42,139 nucleotides of DNA from Candidatus Omnitrophota bacterium (GCA_028716165.1 JAQUQI010000001.1:259169-301307); one strand, 5' to 3'. Positions 17,812 through 29,048 are shown, counted from the first letter of the stretch. Program-made: numbers and translations. The notes: generated by a model not told the origin, from the letters alone.

Positions 17812-17877
17812 ATAGGATTTTTTAAGGGCGAAGTTCGCGGAACAGCTTTCGGAAAAGTTTTACGCATTAAAGGCGTA

Positions 17878-18849
17878 TCAAGCCTCTAATATTTTTAAAA
17901 GACGGTATAGGTTATCTTCCGAGTCTTTCTTTTTTTCACAGGCAATAGCGAAATCGGTAAGAACTATTTTGTTGGAGACAATGCCGACCATCTTGTCGCT
18001 TGCTCCCTCAATCAATGATGTTACTGCCGCCGAACCGAGCCTTGAGGCAAGTATCCTGTCAATAGCATTCGGAGCGCCCCCTCTCTGTATATGCCCCAGC
18101 ACTGTTACCCTTGCCTCATATCCTGTCAGCCGCTCTATGGTTTTTGCCACCTTATGCCCATGTCCGGCGCCTTCAGCAACAACAAGTATCCAGCTTACCT
18201 TGCCTTTTTTGCGCGCGGCCTTTATCTCGGAACATATGGCTGTTATATCAGGCTTTGATTCGGGCAGGAGAACGTCTTCGGCGCCGCCGGCAATCGCGAC
18301 CCGCATAGCTATATACCCGCTATCGCGGCCCATAACCTCTACGACAAATATCCTTTCAAGGCTTGTAGCCGTGTCCCGTATCTTATCTATAGCGTCAAGG
18401 GCAACGCCAACAGCGGTAAGCGAACCTATGGTAAAATCCGTCCCGTTAATATCATTGTCTATTGTTCCGGGCACGCCTATACAACGTATATCTGATTCAA
18501 GGCATAAGGCGTGCGCGCCCTGGAATGAACCGTTTCCTCCTATAACAATAAGAGCGTTTATATCATAATTTTTTAAAAATTTAACAGCTTTTTCACGGCC
18601 TTTTTTGGTCATAAATTCGCCTGAACGCGCTGTTTTGATTATAGTGCCTCCCAGGTTTATTATACTGCTTACGGAGCGCCTGTTAAATTCCACGAAATCG
18701 CCCTTGATAAGGCCGTCATATCCCCGCATTACCGCGAACGGCTTGATACCATAATACAAAGCCGTCCTTGTAATACTCCTTATGGCGCTGTTCATACCGG
18801 CGCAATCTCCGCCGCTTGTTAAAAAAGCCAGCCTTTTCAATTTACTCAT
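17878..18849 (-). CDS. pfkA: 6-phosphofructokinase
   Basis: A 323-residue group A phosphofructokinase that phosphorylates fructose 6-phosphate to fructose 1,6-bisphosphate, feeding the aldolase encoded nearby. Seen: TSGGDCAGMN (nucleotide loop), PGTIDNDINGTDFTIG (catalytic Asp region), EVMGRDSGY, LPES and GHIQRGG. The usual GGDGS metal-binding motif reads GGNGS (104-108), with Asn106 replacing the Asp that coordinates magnesium in E. coli PfkA; I confirmed the AAC codon in the DNA. Gly at the following position favours ATP over pyrophosphate as donor by the standard rule. The start overlaps the stop of pilT by 4 bases, an odd pairing for glycolysis. Confidence 0.9.
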   Translation of the reverse strand: MSKLKRLAFLTSGGDCAGMNSAIRSITRTALYYGIKPFAVMRGYDGLIKGDFVEFNRRSVSSIINLGGTIIKTARSGEFMTKKGREKAVKFLKNYDINALIVIGGNGSFQGAHALCLESDIRCIGVPGTIDNDINGTDFTIGSLTAVGVALDAIDKIRDTATSLERIFVVEVMGRDSGYIAMRVAIAGGAEDVLLPESKPDITAICSEIKAARKKGKVSWILVVAEGAGHGHKVAKTIERLTGYEARVTVLGHIQRGGAPNAIDRILASRLGSAAVTSLIEGASDKMVGIVSNKIVLTDFAIACEKKKDSEDNLYRLLKILEA

Positions 18850-19901
18850 ATTTTATCAAGGTCCCCTTTGTCCTTTAACCTGCTTTTAAAAGTCTCTTCA
18901 TCAATTAGCGACGCCTCATAAAGCATCTTAAGGGTCTTGTCCATCGTTATCATACCGCTTCTGGCGCTGGTCTGGATAACGGTAGGCAGCTGCTCGGTCT
19001 TTTGTTCACGTATAAGGCTTCTTACGGCGGATGTGGCCGTCATTATCTCACAGGCAACAACTCTTCCATTACCGCTCCTCTTGGGTAAAAGTTGTTGGCA
19101 TATCACGCCCTGCAGAGAACCGGCGAGCTGTATCATTATCTGCTTCTGCTGATGGGGCGGAAATATATCTATCAACCGGTCTATTGTCTGGGGCGCGTCG
19201 GGAGTATGCAAAGTGCTCAACACGAGATGGCCTGTCTCGGCGGCAGTGATAGCAGTGGATATAGTCTCCAGATCCCTCATCTCTCCGACTAATATAACAT
19301 CAGGGTCCTGGCGCAAGGCGTGCTTTAACGCGTTGGCAAAACTTTTTGTATCAGAGCCTACCTCTCTTTGCTTAATTATACTTTTATTGTTCCTGTGCAC
19401 ATACTCAATAGGGTCTTCAATACTTACTATAAGGGCCTGTTTCTGTGTGTTAATCAGGTCAACCATGGCCGCCAGAGTAGTGCTCTTGCCCATACCGGTA
19501 GGGCCTGTAGCCAGGACCAGGCCATTGGGCCTTAGAGCAAGGTCGGCAACAATAGCCGGCAAACCGAGTTCTTCTATGGTCTTGATTTTTGAAGGTATGA
19601 CCCTAAAGGCAGCCTCTATACTGCCTCTTTGCATATGAACATTTACCCTAAACCTTGAAAGGTCAGGCACGTATATGGAAAAATCTAATTCAAGTTCGGT
19701 CTCAAACCTCACCTTTTGATTATCGTTTAGAATGGAATATATAATCCTTTTGCAGTCTTCTCTTGATAAGGCCGGATATGAGGTATGCTGTAAAATACCG
19801 TCTATCCTTAGCGTGGGGGGCAGGGCTTCAGTCAGGTGTAGATCGGAAGCGTCTTTTTCAACGGCATATCTCAATAAATCCTTAATATCAATATTAACCA
19901 T
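18846..19901 (-). CDS. pilT: Type IV pilus twitching ATPase PilT
   Basis: A 351-residue cytoplasmic hexameric ATPase that powers pilus retraction. Domains: an N-terminal PAS-like domain (ASDLHLTEALPPTLRIDG), then the RecA-like core with Walker A GPTGMGKS (133-140), Asp box near SIEDPIEYVH, Walker B region DPDVILVGEMRD, and the His box AAETGHLVLSTLHT. The PilT signature AIRNLIRE-like segment reads AVRSLIREQK. Length matches PilT. It lies downstream of a divergent PilT/PilU-like paralogue with a 51-base gap. No pilin, PilB or PilC genes are in the window. Confidence 0.92.
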   Translation of the reverse strand: MVNIDIKDLLRYAVEKDASDLHLTEALPPTLRIDGILQHTSYPALSREDCKRIIYSILNDNQKVRFETELELDFSIYVPDLSRFRVNVHMQRGSIEAAFRVIPSKIKTIEELGLPAIVADLALRPNGLVLATGPTGMGKSTTLAAMVDLINTQKQALIVSIEDPIEYVHRNNKSIIKQREVGSDTKSFANALKHALRQDPDVILVGEMRDLETISTAITAAETGHLVLSTLHTPDAPQTIDRLIDIFPPHQQKQIMIQLAGSLQGVICQQLLPKRSGNGRVVACEIMTATSAVRSLIREQKTEQLPTVIQTSARSGMITMDKTLKMLYEASLIDEETFKSRLKDKGDLDKI

Positions 19902-19952
19902 TTGATCTCCTTATCATATACGGTAAATCCCGTTCAATACACTAACAAGCGT

Positions 19953-22315
<2,363 letters not shown>

Positions 22316-22329
22316 TTATTATGTAGTTT

Positions 22330-23475
22330 TTATATCCTCTTGGCCTTTTCGGCAAGCAAACCGGACTTGTCGGTATCTTCCCATGTAAAACACGGCCTGC
22401 CGAAATGTCCGTAAGCGGCTGTTTCCTTGTAAATCGGCCTTCTTAGTTTTAGGCAGTCTATAATACCTCTTGGAGTGAGGTCAAAATTTTCCCATAAAAG
22501 TTTCTGAAGCTTTTGATCGCTTATCCTGCCCGTGCCTTTGCTGTTGACGTTAAGGCTTACAGGTTCCGCGACTCCAATGGCATAGGCTATCTGTATCTCG
22601 CATTTTTTTGCCAGCCTTGCGGCTACGATATTTTTCGCCATATAACGGGCCATATACGACGCCGAACGGTCCACTTTGCTGGGGTCTTTGCCTGAAAAAG
22701 CCCCGCCTCCGTGGCTGCCTACTCCGCCATAAGTATCCACTATGATTTTTCTGCCCGTGACCCCCGTGTCCCCCTGCGGCCCGCCTACCTCAAACCTGCC
22801 CGTCGGGTTTATATATATCAGCGTATTCTTATCTACCATGTCTTTGGGCGCGGCAGGGTCAATAACATATTTTTTTATGTCCTTTTTTATGTCCTGCATT
22901 TTAGCCTTATGGTCATGATGAGCGCTGATAACTATCGCGTCAATCCTTTTGGGGCCTTTGTCATCGTATTCCACGGTCACCTGGCTTTTTCCGTCAGGCC
23001 TTAAATATTTCAATATGGCCTTTTTACGCACATCCGCAAGCCTGCGTGTCAATTTATGAGCCAAGCTAATCGGAAGAGGCATCATCTCTTTGGTCTCATC
23101 GGTAGCGTAACCGAACATCATGCCCTGGTCACCCGCGCCGCCCGTATCAACGCCTAAGGCTATATCGGGAGACTGCTCCTGGACAGCCGTTATAACGCCG
23201 CACGTATGGTAATCAAAACCATACGCGGCATCAGTATATCCTATATCTTTTATGGTCTGGCGGACTATCTTTGGTATGTCAATATAACATGAAGTTGTTA
23301 TCTCTCCGGCAATAAAGGCAAGGCCCGTGGTCACCATTGCCTCGCAGGCAACCCTGCCATTGGGGTCTTTATCGTAAATCGCGTCCAATACGGAATCGGA
23401 TATCTGATCGCATATCTTGTCCGGATGCCCTTCGGTTACAGATTCGGACGTAAAAAGATGTTTTTCTCTCTTCAA
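22330..23475 (-). CDS. metK: S-adenosylmethionine synthase
   Basis: A 381-residue MetK that makes SAM from methionine and ATP. Conserved segments seen: [20 protein letters not shown] at the N-terminus, [32 protein letters not shown]-like [39 protein letters not shown] and [15 protein letters not shown]. Length is normal. Neighbours are ahcY downstream and a nucleotidyltransferase upstream with a 65-base gap; I see no SAM riboswitch in that gap. The product feeds the radical-SAM enzymes and the methyl cycle. Confidence 0.95.
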   Translation of the reverse strand: MKREKHLFTSESVTEGHPDKICDQISDSVLDAIYDKDPNGRVACEAMVTTGLAFIAGEITTSCYIDIPKIVRQTIKDIGYTDAAYGFDYHTCGVITAVQEQSPDIALGVDTGGAGDQGMMFGYATDETKEMMPLPISLAHKLTRRLADVRKKAILKYLRPDGKSQVTVEYDDKGPKRIDAIVISAHHDHKAKMQDIKKDIKKYVIDPAAPKDMVDKNTLIYINPTGRFEVGGPQGDTGVTGRKIIVDTYGGVGSHGGGAFSGKDPSKVDRSASYMARYMAKNIVAARLAKKCEIQIAYAIGVAEPVSLNVNSKGTGRISDQKLQKLLWENFDLTPRGIIDCLKLRRPIYKETAAYGHFGRPCFTWEDTDKSGLLAEKAKRI

Positions 23476-23540
23476 TTTGCCTTCTCCTTTTTTTTAACAG
23501 ACGCTATTAACAACGTGAATGATCTCTGCGGTTTTGCTTG

Positions 23541-24275
23541 CTACCATTTCATGGCCCGGGCTTTGTTTAAAAACTTTTTATCGCCTATGTCAAACCACTT
23601 GCCCTTGAATACGCGGCCGTAAACAGTTTCCCGCTCAACAAGCCATTTTATGAAAGAACCCGCCAGATCCAGCGGATTATTGCCGGCCTTATATTTCTTC
23701 AGCATCCGTATCTTGTCTTTTGGAAAATAATAAAGGCACATGGCCGCCAGTGTTGACTTGGGCCTGGCAGGCTTTTCTTCAAACGATGCTATGCTTGAAT
23801 CTTTATTAAGTTCCACTACGCCGTAATTTTTGGCGATATTTTTACTCCCGACATCAAAAAGACCCACCCACACGCCCTGCGGGCGCAGCTTGGATTTTCT
23901 GATAAAGTCATTCAGGCTGAAATCAAACAGGTTGTCGCCCGCCACAACCAATATATCGGTGTCTATCTTTTTTTTGTTAATGGCAACGATTATGTCTCCT
24001 ATAGAACCTTTTCTCTGGTCAAGCTCTTCCACGCCGTCATCAATTATATGGATACGCCTGCCGCACCTGTAATCGCGCGCCCAGGCGGTAAAGGCATTAA
24101 AAAATTTCGCGTTGGAAACAACATATATATCAGACAGGCCGCTTATCCGGCTTATCTTCTTAATTATGTGCTCTATGATCGGTTTCCCGCCAACAGGCAA
24201 TAAAGGCTTAGGGCAATCCAACGTAAGGGGCCAAAGCCTTGTAGCATATCCTGCCGCCAATATTATCGCTTTCAT
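23541..24275 (-). CDS. Sugar-phosphate nucleotidyltransferase
   Basis: A 244-residue NTP-transferase of the RmlA/GlmU-N type: MKAIILAAGYATRLWPLT (nucleotide-binding loop), CPKPLLPVGGKPIIEHII, VVAGDNLFDF (metal-binding Asp), FEEKPARPKS and WFDIGD near the end. It makes an NDP-sugar from a sugar 1-phosphate, probably glucose- or N-acetylglucosamine-type; the exact substrate is not decidable. I start at ATG 24275; a GTG two codons earlier would overlap the ptsI stop. Either way translation is coupled to ptsI. Its product could feed the glycan genes at the left of the window. Confidence 0.88.
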   Translation of the reverse strand: MKAIILAAGYATRLWPLTLDCPKPLLPVGGKPIIEHIIKKISRISGLSDIYVVSNAKFFNAFTAWARDYRCGRRIHIIDDGVEELDQRKGSIGDIIVAINKKKIDTDILVVAGDNLFDFSLNDFIRKSKLRPQGVWVGLFDVGSKNIAKNYGVVELNKDSSIASFEEKPARPKSTLAAMCLYYFPKDKIRMLKKYKAGNNPLDLAGSFIKWLVERETVYGRVFKGKWFDIGDKKFLNKARAMKW

Positions 24276-24277
24276 GA

Positions 24278-26011
24278 TCACGCAACCCCATAGACTATGT
24301 CTCTAAACCGCTTGGAAACAAGCGCTTCCACCTCTTTGCCCGTTGAAAGTTCAAGGGCGCGCAAGACAAGGTTCTTGGCATCTTCATACTTCACAGAACG
24401 TATAATCCTTTTTATCTTCAAAAGGCTGGGCGGCGGAACACTAAATTCGTCAAGTCCCAAACCGAGCAATAACGGCGCGTATTTTAACTCGCCCGCCATT
24501 TCACCGCACATGCCTACCCATATACCCTTGGCATGGCCGGCGTCAATAATATTTTTCAGAAGGCGCAAAACCGCGGGATGCGCCGGTTCATAAAGATAGG
24601 CTATCTTTTCATTGACCCTGTCAACGGCCAGGGAATACTGTATAAGATCATTGGTACCTATACTAAAAAAATCCACCCTGCTGGCAAGTATATCGGCGAT
24701 AATGGCGGCGGATGGGACCTCTATCATCACACCAACTTCCATATCCCTGCCAAACGGGATTTTTTTTGCCCTTAACTCCTGCCTGGCTTCGTCAAGGCAT
24801 TTGTTGGCGGCCTCAAGTTCTTCCACTCCCGATATCATAGGATACATCAGCCTAAGTTTTCCATGCGCCGAAGCGCGCAACACCGCCCGTAATTGCACCT
24901 TGAACAATTCAGGCTTTGCCAGACTTAAACGTATAGCGCGCCAGCCCAAAAAAGGGTTCATTTCTTTCGGCACATCAAGCTGTGACAAAAATTTGTCCCC
25001 GCCGAGATCAAGACTGCGTATCGTCAGCGTATTTGGTTTTACCTTATCTATAACAGCCCTATACGCCTGGTAGTGTTCTTCCTCGGTAGGCAAACCCGCG
25101 CGGTTCATATAAAAATATTCCGTCCTGTAGAGCCCTATGCCTTCCGCGCCGTGGGCGATTATCGCGGGCACTTCATCCGGTAATTCTATATTGGCGGCCA
25201 ATTCAACCCTGTGCCCGTCAATTGTCTGGGCGGGCAGGCACCTGATGTCCTGAAGCTCTTTGTCAAATTTTATAAGCTTCTTTTGCTCTTTAAGATACTG
25301 GGTAACAACAGCCCTTGCCGGGTTCAGGTAAACATGGCCGGTGGTCCCGTCAATAATAAGGGTATCGCCATTTTTAACGTTTTCCGTAATATTCTCAAGC
25401 CCAACCACGGCAGGTATCTCAAGAGATTTTGCCATAATGGCCGTATGCGATGTCTTGCCTCCTATATCCGTTACAAAACCGACTATATGCCTCCTGTGCA
25501 TTGTAGCCGTATCGCTCGGGGCCAAATCGTAAGCTACGACAATGGATTTCGGAGGAATATCAAGCAAGGCCTGTTTTTTCTTCCCAAGCAGGTTTCTCAA
25601 GAGCCTCTTTCCCACATCTTCTATGTCGGTTATGCGCTCTCTTAAATACTCGTCATCCATTTTTTGGAAAGCGTCTATGTATTTACGCAAAACATCCTCA
25701 AACACGTATTCAACATTATATTTCTGGTCCCTCAAACGGCTTATTACCTCATCTATTATCGTCCTGTCTTCAAGCACAAGCAGATGGGCATTGAATATTG
25801 CGCCGTGCTTGGTGCTCATTTCCGTAGAAATATTGTTGCGTATAGTTATAAGTTCCGAGCGCGTTTTTATAAGCGCTTCTTCAAACCTGGTTATTTCAGA
25901 CGGGATATCCGATACCCTGATCTTAACCTTTGGAACCTGTATATCCTCGCTGTTATAAAGGTAGACCTTGCCTATCGCTATGCCGGGAGAAGCGGGAATT
26001 CCTTTAAACAT
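24278..26011 (-). CDS. ptsI: Phosphoenolpyruvate-protein phosphotransferase (PTS enzyme I)
   Basis: A 577-residue enzyme I that takes phosphate from PEP and passes it to HPr. Seen: FKGIPASPGIAIG, the helical HPr-binding domain (60-140), the phospho-His motif GGKTSHTAIMA with His189, GLYRTEYFYM, SLDLGGDKF, and the PEP-binding C-terminal barrel with FSIGTNDLIQY and the MCGEMAG cysteine. All catalytic residues seem intact. It is 26 bases downstream of the HPr gene. No EIIB or EIIC permease gene is in the window, while two EIIA domains are, so regulation rather than sugar uptake is likely. Confidence 0.95.
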   Translation of the reverse strand: MFKGIPASPGIAIGKVYLYNSEDIQVPKVKIRVSDIPSEITRFEEALIKTRSELITIRNNISTEMSTKHGAIFNAHLLVLEDRTIIDEVISRLRDQKYNVEYVFEDVLRKYIDAFQKMDDEYLRERITDIEDVGKRLLRNLLGKKKQALLDIPPKSIVVAYDLAPSDTATMHRRHIVGFVTDIGGKTSHTAIMAKSLEIPAVVGLENITENVKNGDTLIIDGTTGHVYLNPARAVVTQYLKEQKKLIKFDKELQDIRCLPAQTIDGHRVELAANIELPDEVPAIIAHGAEGIGLYRTEYFYMNRAGLPTEEEHYQAYRAVIDKVKPNTLTIRSLDLGGDKFLSQLDVPKEMNPFLGWRAIRLSLAKPELFKVQLRAVLRASAHGKLRLMYPMISGVEELEAANKCLDEARQELRAKKIPFGRDMEVGVMIEVPSAAIIADILASRVDFFSIGTNDLIQYSLAVDRVNEKIAYLYEPAHPAVLRLLKNIIDAGHAKGIWVGMCGEMAGELKYAPLLLGLGLDEFSVPPPSLLKIKRIIRSVKYEDAKNLVLRALELSTGKEVEALVSKRFRDIVYGVA

Positions 26012-26037
26012 ATAACGCTTTTCCTTTCCGCAAGAGA

Positions 26038-26328
26038 TTATTTTTGTTCATGATAATCATCCCTGTCGCTAATCAAGACCTTTTCAAGTTCCAATACGGC
26101 GGCTTCGGCATCTACGCCGACAGCCTTTAAGCACACTGACGCGCCTCGTTCGGCCGCCAACATTAGAATTCCCATTATTGATTTACCGTTTACTTCCTGT
26201 CCGTCTTTAATAATGGATATGTCGCTGTCAAACTTATTGGCTATCTGAACAAAAAAAGCGGCGGGCCTGGCATGCAAACCCTGCTTGCTTTTGATCATAA
26301 TATCTTTTGTTACTGTCTTAAGTTCCAT
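26038..26328 (-). CDS. ptsH: HPr phosphocarrier protein
   Basis: A 96-residue HPr with the active-site motif QGLHARPAA (His19) and the regulatory serine motif NGKSIMGILMLAA (Ser50, equivalent to Ser46). The intact serine site suggests control by an HPr kinase/phosphorylase, whose gene is not in the window. The C-terminal helix VLELEKVLISDRDD is slightly extended. It lies 15 bases downstream of yvcK and upstream of ptsI. It relays phosphate from enzyme I to the EIIA proteins. Confidence 0.93.
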   Translation of the reverse strand: MELKTVTKDIMIKSKQGLHARPAAFFVQIANKFDSDISIIKDGQEVNGKSIMGILMLAAERGASVCLKAVGVDAEAAVLELEKVLISDRDDYHEQK

Positions 26329-26343
26329 TTTCTAAGTCCCGTA

Positions 26344-27645
26344 TTACCTATGCGCGGCTTCCGATTTGGCAATAGAAATAATATCTACTATGGATTTTGC
26401 CAGCCTCCTGGGATTATGCCTTAGATACTCCATATCACGCAGGCCGCTTACAGTCATGAAACTATCCTCTATCGGTATAACGCCCAATTCCTTTATCCTG
26501 TCAAGATCGGCTTCAACCCTGCAGGCGTTGCCTGATTTATAACGCTGTTCAACCGCCTTTGGTATATTGGAAATATTAATAATAGCGTAATCAATCTTTT
26601 CTAATCTTGTGTTGGCCAATAGAGCTTTTATATGGTCGCTTGACTTAAAATTTGTTGTCTCGCCGGGCTGTGTCATAACATTACAAACATACAGTTTTAT
26701 CGCCGGCGAATTATTTACCGCTCTGGCTATGGGCTCTACAAGCAGATTAGGCATAATGCTCGTGTAAAGACTACCCGGGCCCAGCACAACCGCGTCGGCA
26801 CCCGCTATAGCCTCCAAGGCGCTTTCTGTCGGCTGGCAATTCGCGGGATCAAGATATAATCTCTTGATAGGGCTTTTATTTTTTCTCCTTGTAATATTTG
26901 ACTCGCCCATAGCTTTTGTACCGTCTTCAAGATCAGCTGCCAGCCTAACCTTGGATAAGGTTGACGGCAAGACCCGTCCCCTTATAGCGAGTATCTTGCT
27001 TGCGGCCTGTACGGCCTCTCCAAAATCCTTTGTGACTCTTGAGAGAGCTAATATGAAAATATTGCCGAAATTATGCCCACCCAGGGTTGACTCTCCTTCA
27101 AACCGGTATTGAAAAAGTTCTTCCATTAAAGGGCTTGTATCAGCCAGGGCTACCAGGCAATTTCTGATGTCTCCGGGCGGCAGAATACCAAAATCCTCTC
27201 TTAGCTTGCCTGACGAGCCTCCATCATCAGCCACGGTCACGATTGCGGTAAGGTTACTCGTATATTGCTTTAACCCCTGCAGTAGAACGGAAAGCCCTGT
27301 GCCTCCCCCGATGGCAACTATCCTCAATCCGCGTTCAAGGTGCTTTTTCTGATATAGAAGGTCTACCAGCTCTTCCTGTCTTTGCGGAGAAACAACTCCG
27401 AGAAAAATAAAGATGACCCTTTTTACCCCGAAAAATATGATCATCATGCCAATGAACATATAGGTGACGCCAACAGCCCTGAATAGATTAGTAGGCCCTG
27501 AAAGGAACTGGCCGCCTGCCACGATAAAAATAATACCGACAAAAGATACAGACAGCCAACGCTTGACACCCATACCAGGGTAAAGCCATTTAAAAGGCTT
27601 TAAAAGCTGGGATAATTTTTTTTTGAATTTTATTTTTTTGCCCAC
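26344..27645 (-). CDS. yvcK: YvcK/CofD-like UDP-GlcNAc-binding regulator with N-terminal membrane helices
   Basis: A 433-residue protein. The first 90 residues include two hydrophobic helices (LSVSFVGIIFIVAGGQFL and VGVTYMFIGMMIIFFGV). The rest is the YvcK/gluconeogenesis-factor domain: IGGGTGLSVLLQGLKQY, VADDGGSSGKLR, LPPGDIRNCLVALAD, GPGSLYTSIMPNLLV, and NVMTQPGETTNF. YvcK proteins bind UDP-sugars and link carbon metabolism to cell-wall synthesis. The longer membrane-anchored form occurs in several Gram-negative lineages. The start is GTG, overlapping the spacer after the EIIA stop by only three bases. Position beside HPr and EIIA is typical of a PTS regulatory cluster. Confidence 0.88.
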   Translation of the reverse strand: MGKKIKFKKKLSQLLKPFKWLYPGMGVKRWLSVSFVGIIFIVAGGQFLSGPTNLFRAVGVTYMFIGMMIIFFGVKRVIFIFLGVVSPQRQEELVDLLYQKKHLERGLRIVAIGGGTGLSVLLQGLKQYTSNLTAIVTVADDGGSSGKLREDFGILPPGDIRNCLVALADTSPLMEELFQYRFEGESTLGGHNFGNIFILALSRVTKDFGEAVQAASKILAIRGRVLPSTLSKVRLAADLEDGTKAMGESNITRRKNKSPIKRLYLDPANCQPTESALEAIAGADAVVLGPGSLYTSIMPNLLVEPIARAVNNSPAIKLYVCNVMTQPGETTNFKSSDHIKALLANTRLEKIDYAIINISNIPKAVEQRYKSGNACRVEADLDRIKELGVIPIEDSFMTVSGLRDMEYLRHNPRRLAKSIVDIISIAKSEAAHR

Positions 27646-27648
27646 TTT

Positions 27649-28110
27649 TCAGGACTTTCTGTCTTCCTGGGCTATTATGTTGAATACGGCCTTCTCATCT
27701 TTTGCCGCGATAAGAGAATCTCTTACGAATTTATCTTTGAGCATGCGGGATATCTTTGCCAAAGCTTTAAGGTGGGGTCCGGCGGCATCTTCAGGGGCAA
27801 TCAAGAGCATGAATATATGGGTCGGCTCTCCGTCCAACGAATCAAAATCGGCCCCGGCTTTTGAAACACCCAATACCGCGACAAGCTCCTTGACGCATTT
27901 GGATTTCGCGTGAGGGATCCCAATCCCCTGGCCTATACCTGTAGAACCCAGGGCCTCACGGTTCATCAGCGTCTCAACCAAAGACGCTTTGTCCTTGGCG
28001 GAATAGCCTGCGGGTAAGAGTTCTACTAATTCATTTATGACATCTATTTTCTTTACAGATTTCAGGTCCCACTTGATAGCGTTTTTGTCTAAGATATCAA
28101 TAATTTTCAT
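27649..28110 (-). CDS. PTS EIIA protein (fructose/nitrogen type)
   Basis: A 153-residue EIIA domain of the fructose/PtsN type: MKIIDILDKNAIKWDL start, STGIGQGIGIPHAKS with phospho-acceptor His67, VLGVSKAGADFDSLDGEP, and FMLLIAPEDAAGPHLKALAKISRML. ATG 28110 is chosen because upstream in-frame codons run into the tRNA-Gly gene. A purine-rich stretch (AGGAGA, then GAGAG) precedes the start. First protein gene of the long minus-strand string and followed by yvcK and ptsHI. Without EIIB/EIIC it is probably regulatory. Confidence 0.9.
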   Translation of the reverse strand: MKIIDILDKNAIKWDLKSVKKIDVINELVELLPAGYSAKDKASLVETLMNREALGSTGIGQGIGIPHAKSKCVKELVAVLGVSKAGADFDSLDGEPTHIFMLLIAPEDAAGPHLKALAKISRMLKDKFVRDSLIAAKDEKAVFNIIAQEDRKS

Positions 28111-28181
28111 ACTGCTCTCTGTCTCCTCTTTAAAAATTCTGCCTGAACGCATATTTAAGATATACTCAATATTAAAATTCA

Positions 28182-28257
28182 TGGAGCGGGTGATCGGGCT
28201 CGAACCGACGACAATCACGTTGGCAACGTGATGCTCTACCAACTGAGCTACACCCGC
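28182..28257 (-). tRNA. tRNA-Gly (GCC)
   Basis: 76-base cloverleaf on the minus strand. Acceptor GCGGGTG (28257-28251) pairs with CACCCGC, followed by discriminator and encoded CCA (28184-28182). D-arm GCTC...GAGC; anticodon stem TCACG/CGTGA around loop TTGCCAA gives anticodon GCC; T-loop GTTCGAGCC-type. Confidence 0.95.
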
Positions 28258-28356
28258 TGGTATCTGTTAAAAAGAAAATAAAGTCAATCTGCCGCGAAAA
28301 AGGTTTAAAGCTAAAAAAGCAAATATATGAACAAATACTGCCGCAAACAAAAGGAA

Positions 28357-28441
28357 TGGTGCGGATGGAGGGAGTTGAACCCCCACGAGTTACCCCACTA
28401 GATCCTAAGTCTAGCGCGTCTGCCAGTTCCGCCACATCCGC
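28357..28441 (-). tRNA. tRNA-Leu (TAG)
   Basis: 85-base class II tRNA with a long variable arm. Acceptor GCGGATG (28441-28435) pairs with CATCCGC, and an encoded CCA ends the gene. The anticodon loop CTTAGGA in stem CTAGA/TCTAG gives anticodon TAG. It lies 99 bases upstream of tRNA-Gly. Confidence 0.94.
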
Positions 28442-28596
28442 CTGCGGGCAAATGGCTTTTCCCTGCCGATATAAAAACTTAATACTAATAATTCGCGAAA
28501 CATTAAAAACTAATGGACTGTTTTAAGGCCTGATACCTTAATTTATCTTCGGGCCGCGCATTATCGCAGGCCTGTTTTAAAACCTTTTTACAAACC

Positions 28597-28672
28597 TGGT
28601 ACCCGCACAAGGACTCGAACCTTGGACCGTCACCTTAAGAGGGTGCTGCTCTACCAACTGAGCTATGCGGGC
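28597..28672 (-). tRNA. tRNA-Lys (CTT)
   Basis: 76-base cloverleaf with acceptor GCCCGCA pairing with TGCGGGT, and an encoded CCA at 28599-28597. Anticodon stem CACC/GGTG with loop CTCTTAA gives anticodon CTT. It is the last host gene before the repeat-bounded island. Confidence 0.93.
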
Positions 28673-28786
28673 TAATCCTGCCCAAACTTTTTTAGTAATT
28701 ACGGCTGTTAAATGAGTTATATATTAGCATAAAGTCGTATTAAGTGTCAATTATAAAAGTCTATAATTTTGACTAACAATGCCAAT

Positions 28787-28929
28787 TTGGTGCCCCGAGC
28801 AGGAATCGGCGCCCTTCACTCACTTCGTTCGTTTCGGGTCGGCCATTCGCCCTTAAAATGCTCTCTGTCGCATTTTATTGCAGGGCTCTATTCGATTCCT
28901 GCCTGAAAATTTTGATTAACAATGCCAAC
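28787..28929. repeat. Direct repeat unit, left copy (tRNA-Arg 3'-end derived)
   Basis: A 143-base unit nearly identical to 31070-31214: one T/C difference near the end and one small replacement (3 versus 5 bases) after the shared AAAATGCTC. It opens with the last 21 bases of the tRNA-Arg gene plus one (28787-28808, reverse sense) and ends with a 20-base segment that also occurs at 28767-28786 and 31195-31214. Internally CAGGAATCG and CGATTCCTG, AAAATGC and GCATTTT, and AGGGC and GCCCT face each other, so one strand can fold into a long hairpin. Confidence 0.88.
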
Positions 28930-28960
28930 TTGGTGCTGCATAGCGGCTGAAGTTCGAACG

Positions 28961-28984
28961 TTCTTCAGGGGAACCCCTGAAGAA
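28961..28984. repeat. Perfect hairpin, 11-bp stem
   Basis: TTCTTCAGGGG (28961-28971) and CCCCTGAAGAA (28974-28984) are exact reverse complements separated by AA. No T-run follows on either strand, so it is more likely part of a mobile repeat or a cruciform than an intrinsic terminator. Confidence 0.8.
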
Positions 28985-29048
28985 ACCGTCATTGTGAGCC
29001 CCAAAGGGGCGAAGCAATCTATATAATCAAACCCTCTCGGCACTCACG

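Larger units (their letters stand above)
28673..29048. other. Gene-free flank of the island, built of repeats
   Basis: 376 bases between tRNA-Lys and the island's left inverted repeat with no credible gene. It contains an AT-rich spacer, the left direct-repeat unit (28787-28929), a perfect 11-bp hairpin (28961-28984), and a stretch (about 28985-29022) reading GTCATTGTGAG ... GAAGCAATCT around an inner GCCCC-aaa-GGGGC palindrome. The last stretch resembles the dispersed intergenic repeat (GTCATTGCGAG...GAAGCAATC) known from many bacterial genomes. Confidence 0.7.

Noticed and set aside
17812-17877. Intrinsic terminator between lptG and pfkA
   Set aside because: Small palindromes (GCGAA-G-TTCGC) occur, but without a T-run or a stable stem.
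23476-23540. Possible SAM riboswitch before metK
   Set aside because: The gap is only 65 bases, mostly AT-rich with no paired core typical of SAM riboswitches.
28172-28435. An 87-codon frame starting MAELADALDLGSSG across two tRNA genes
   Set aside because: This is the well-known false translation of tRNA-Leu and tRNA-Gly genes; both tRNAs fold perfectly here.
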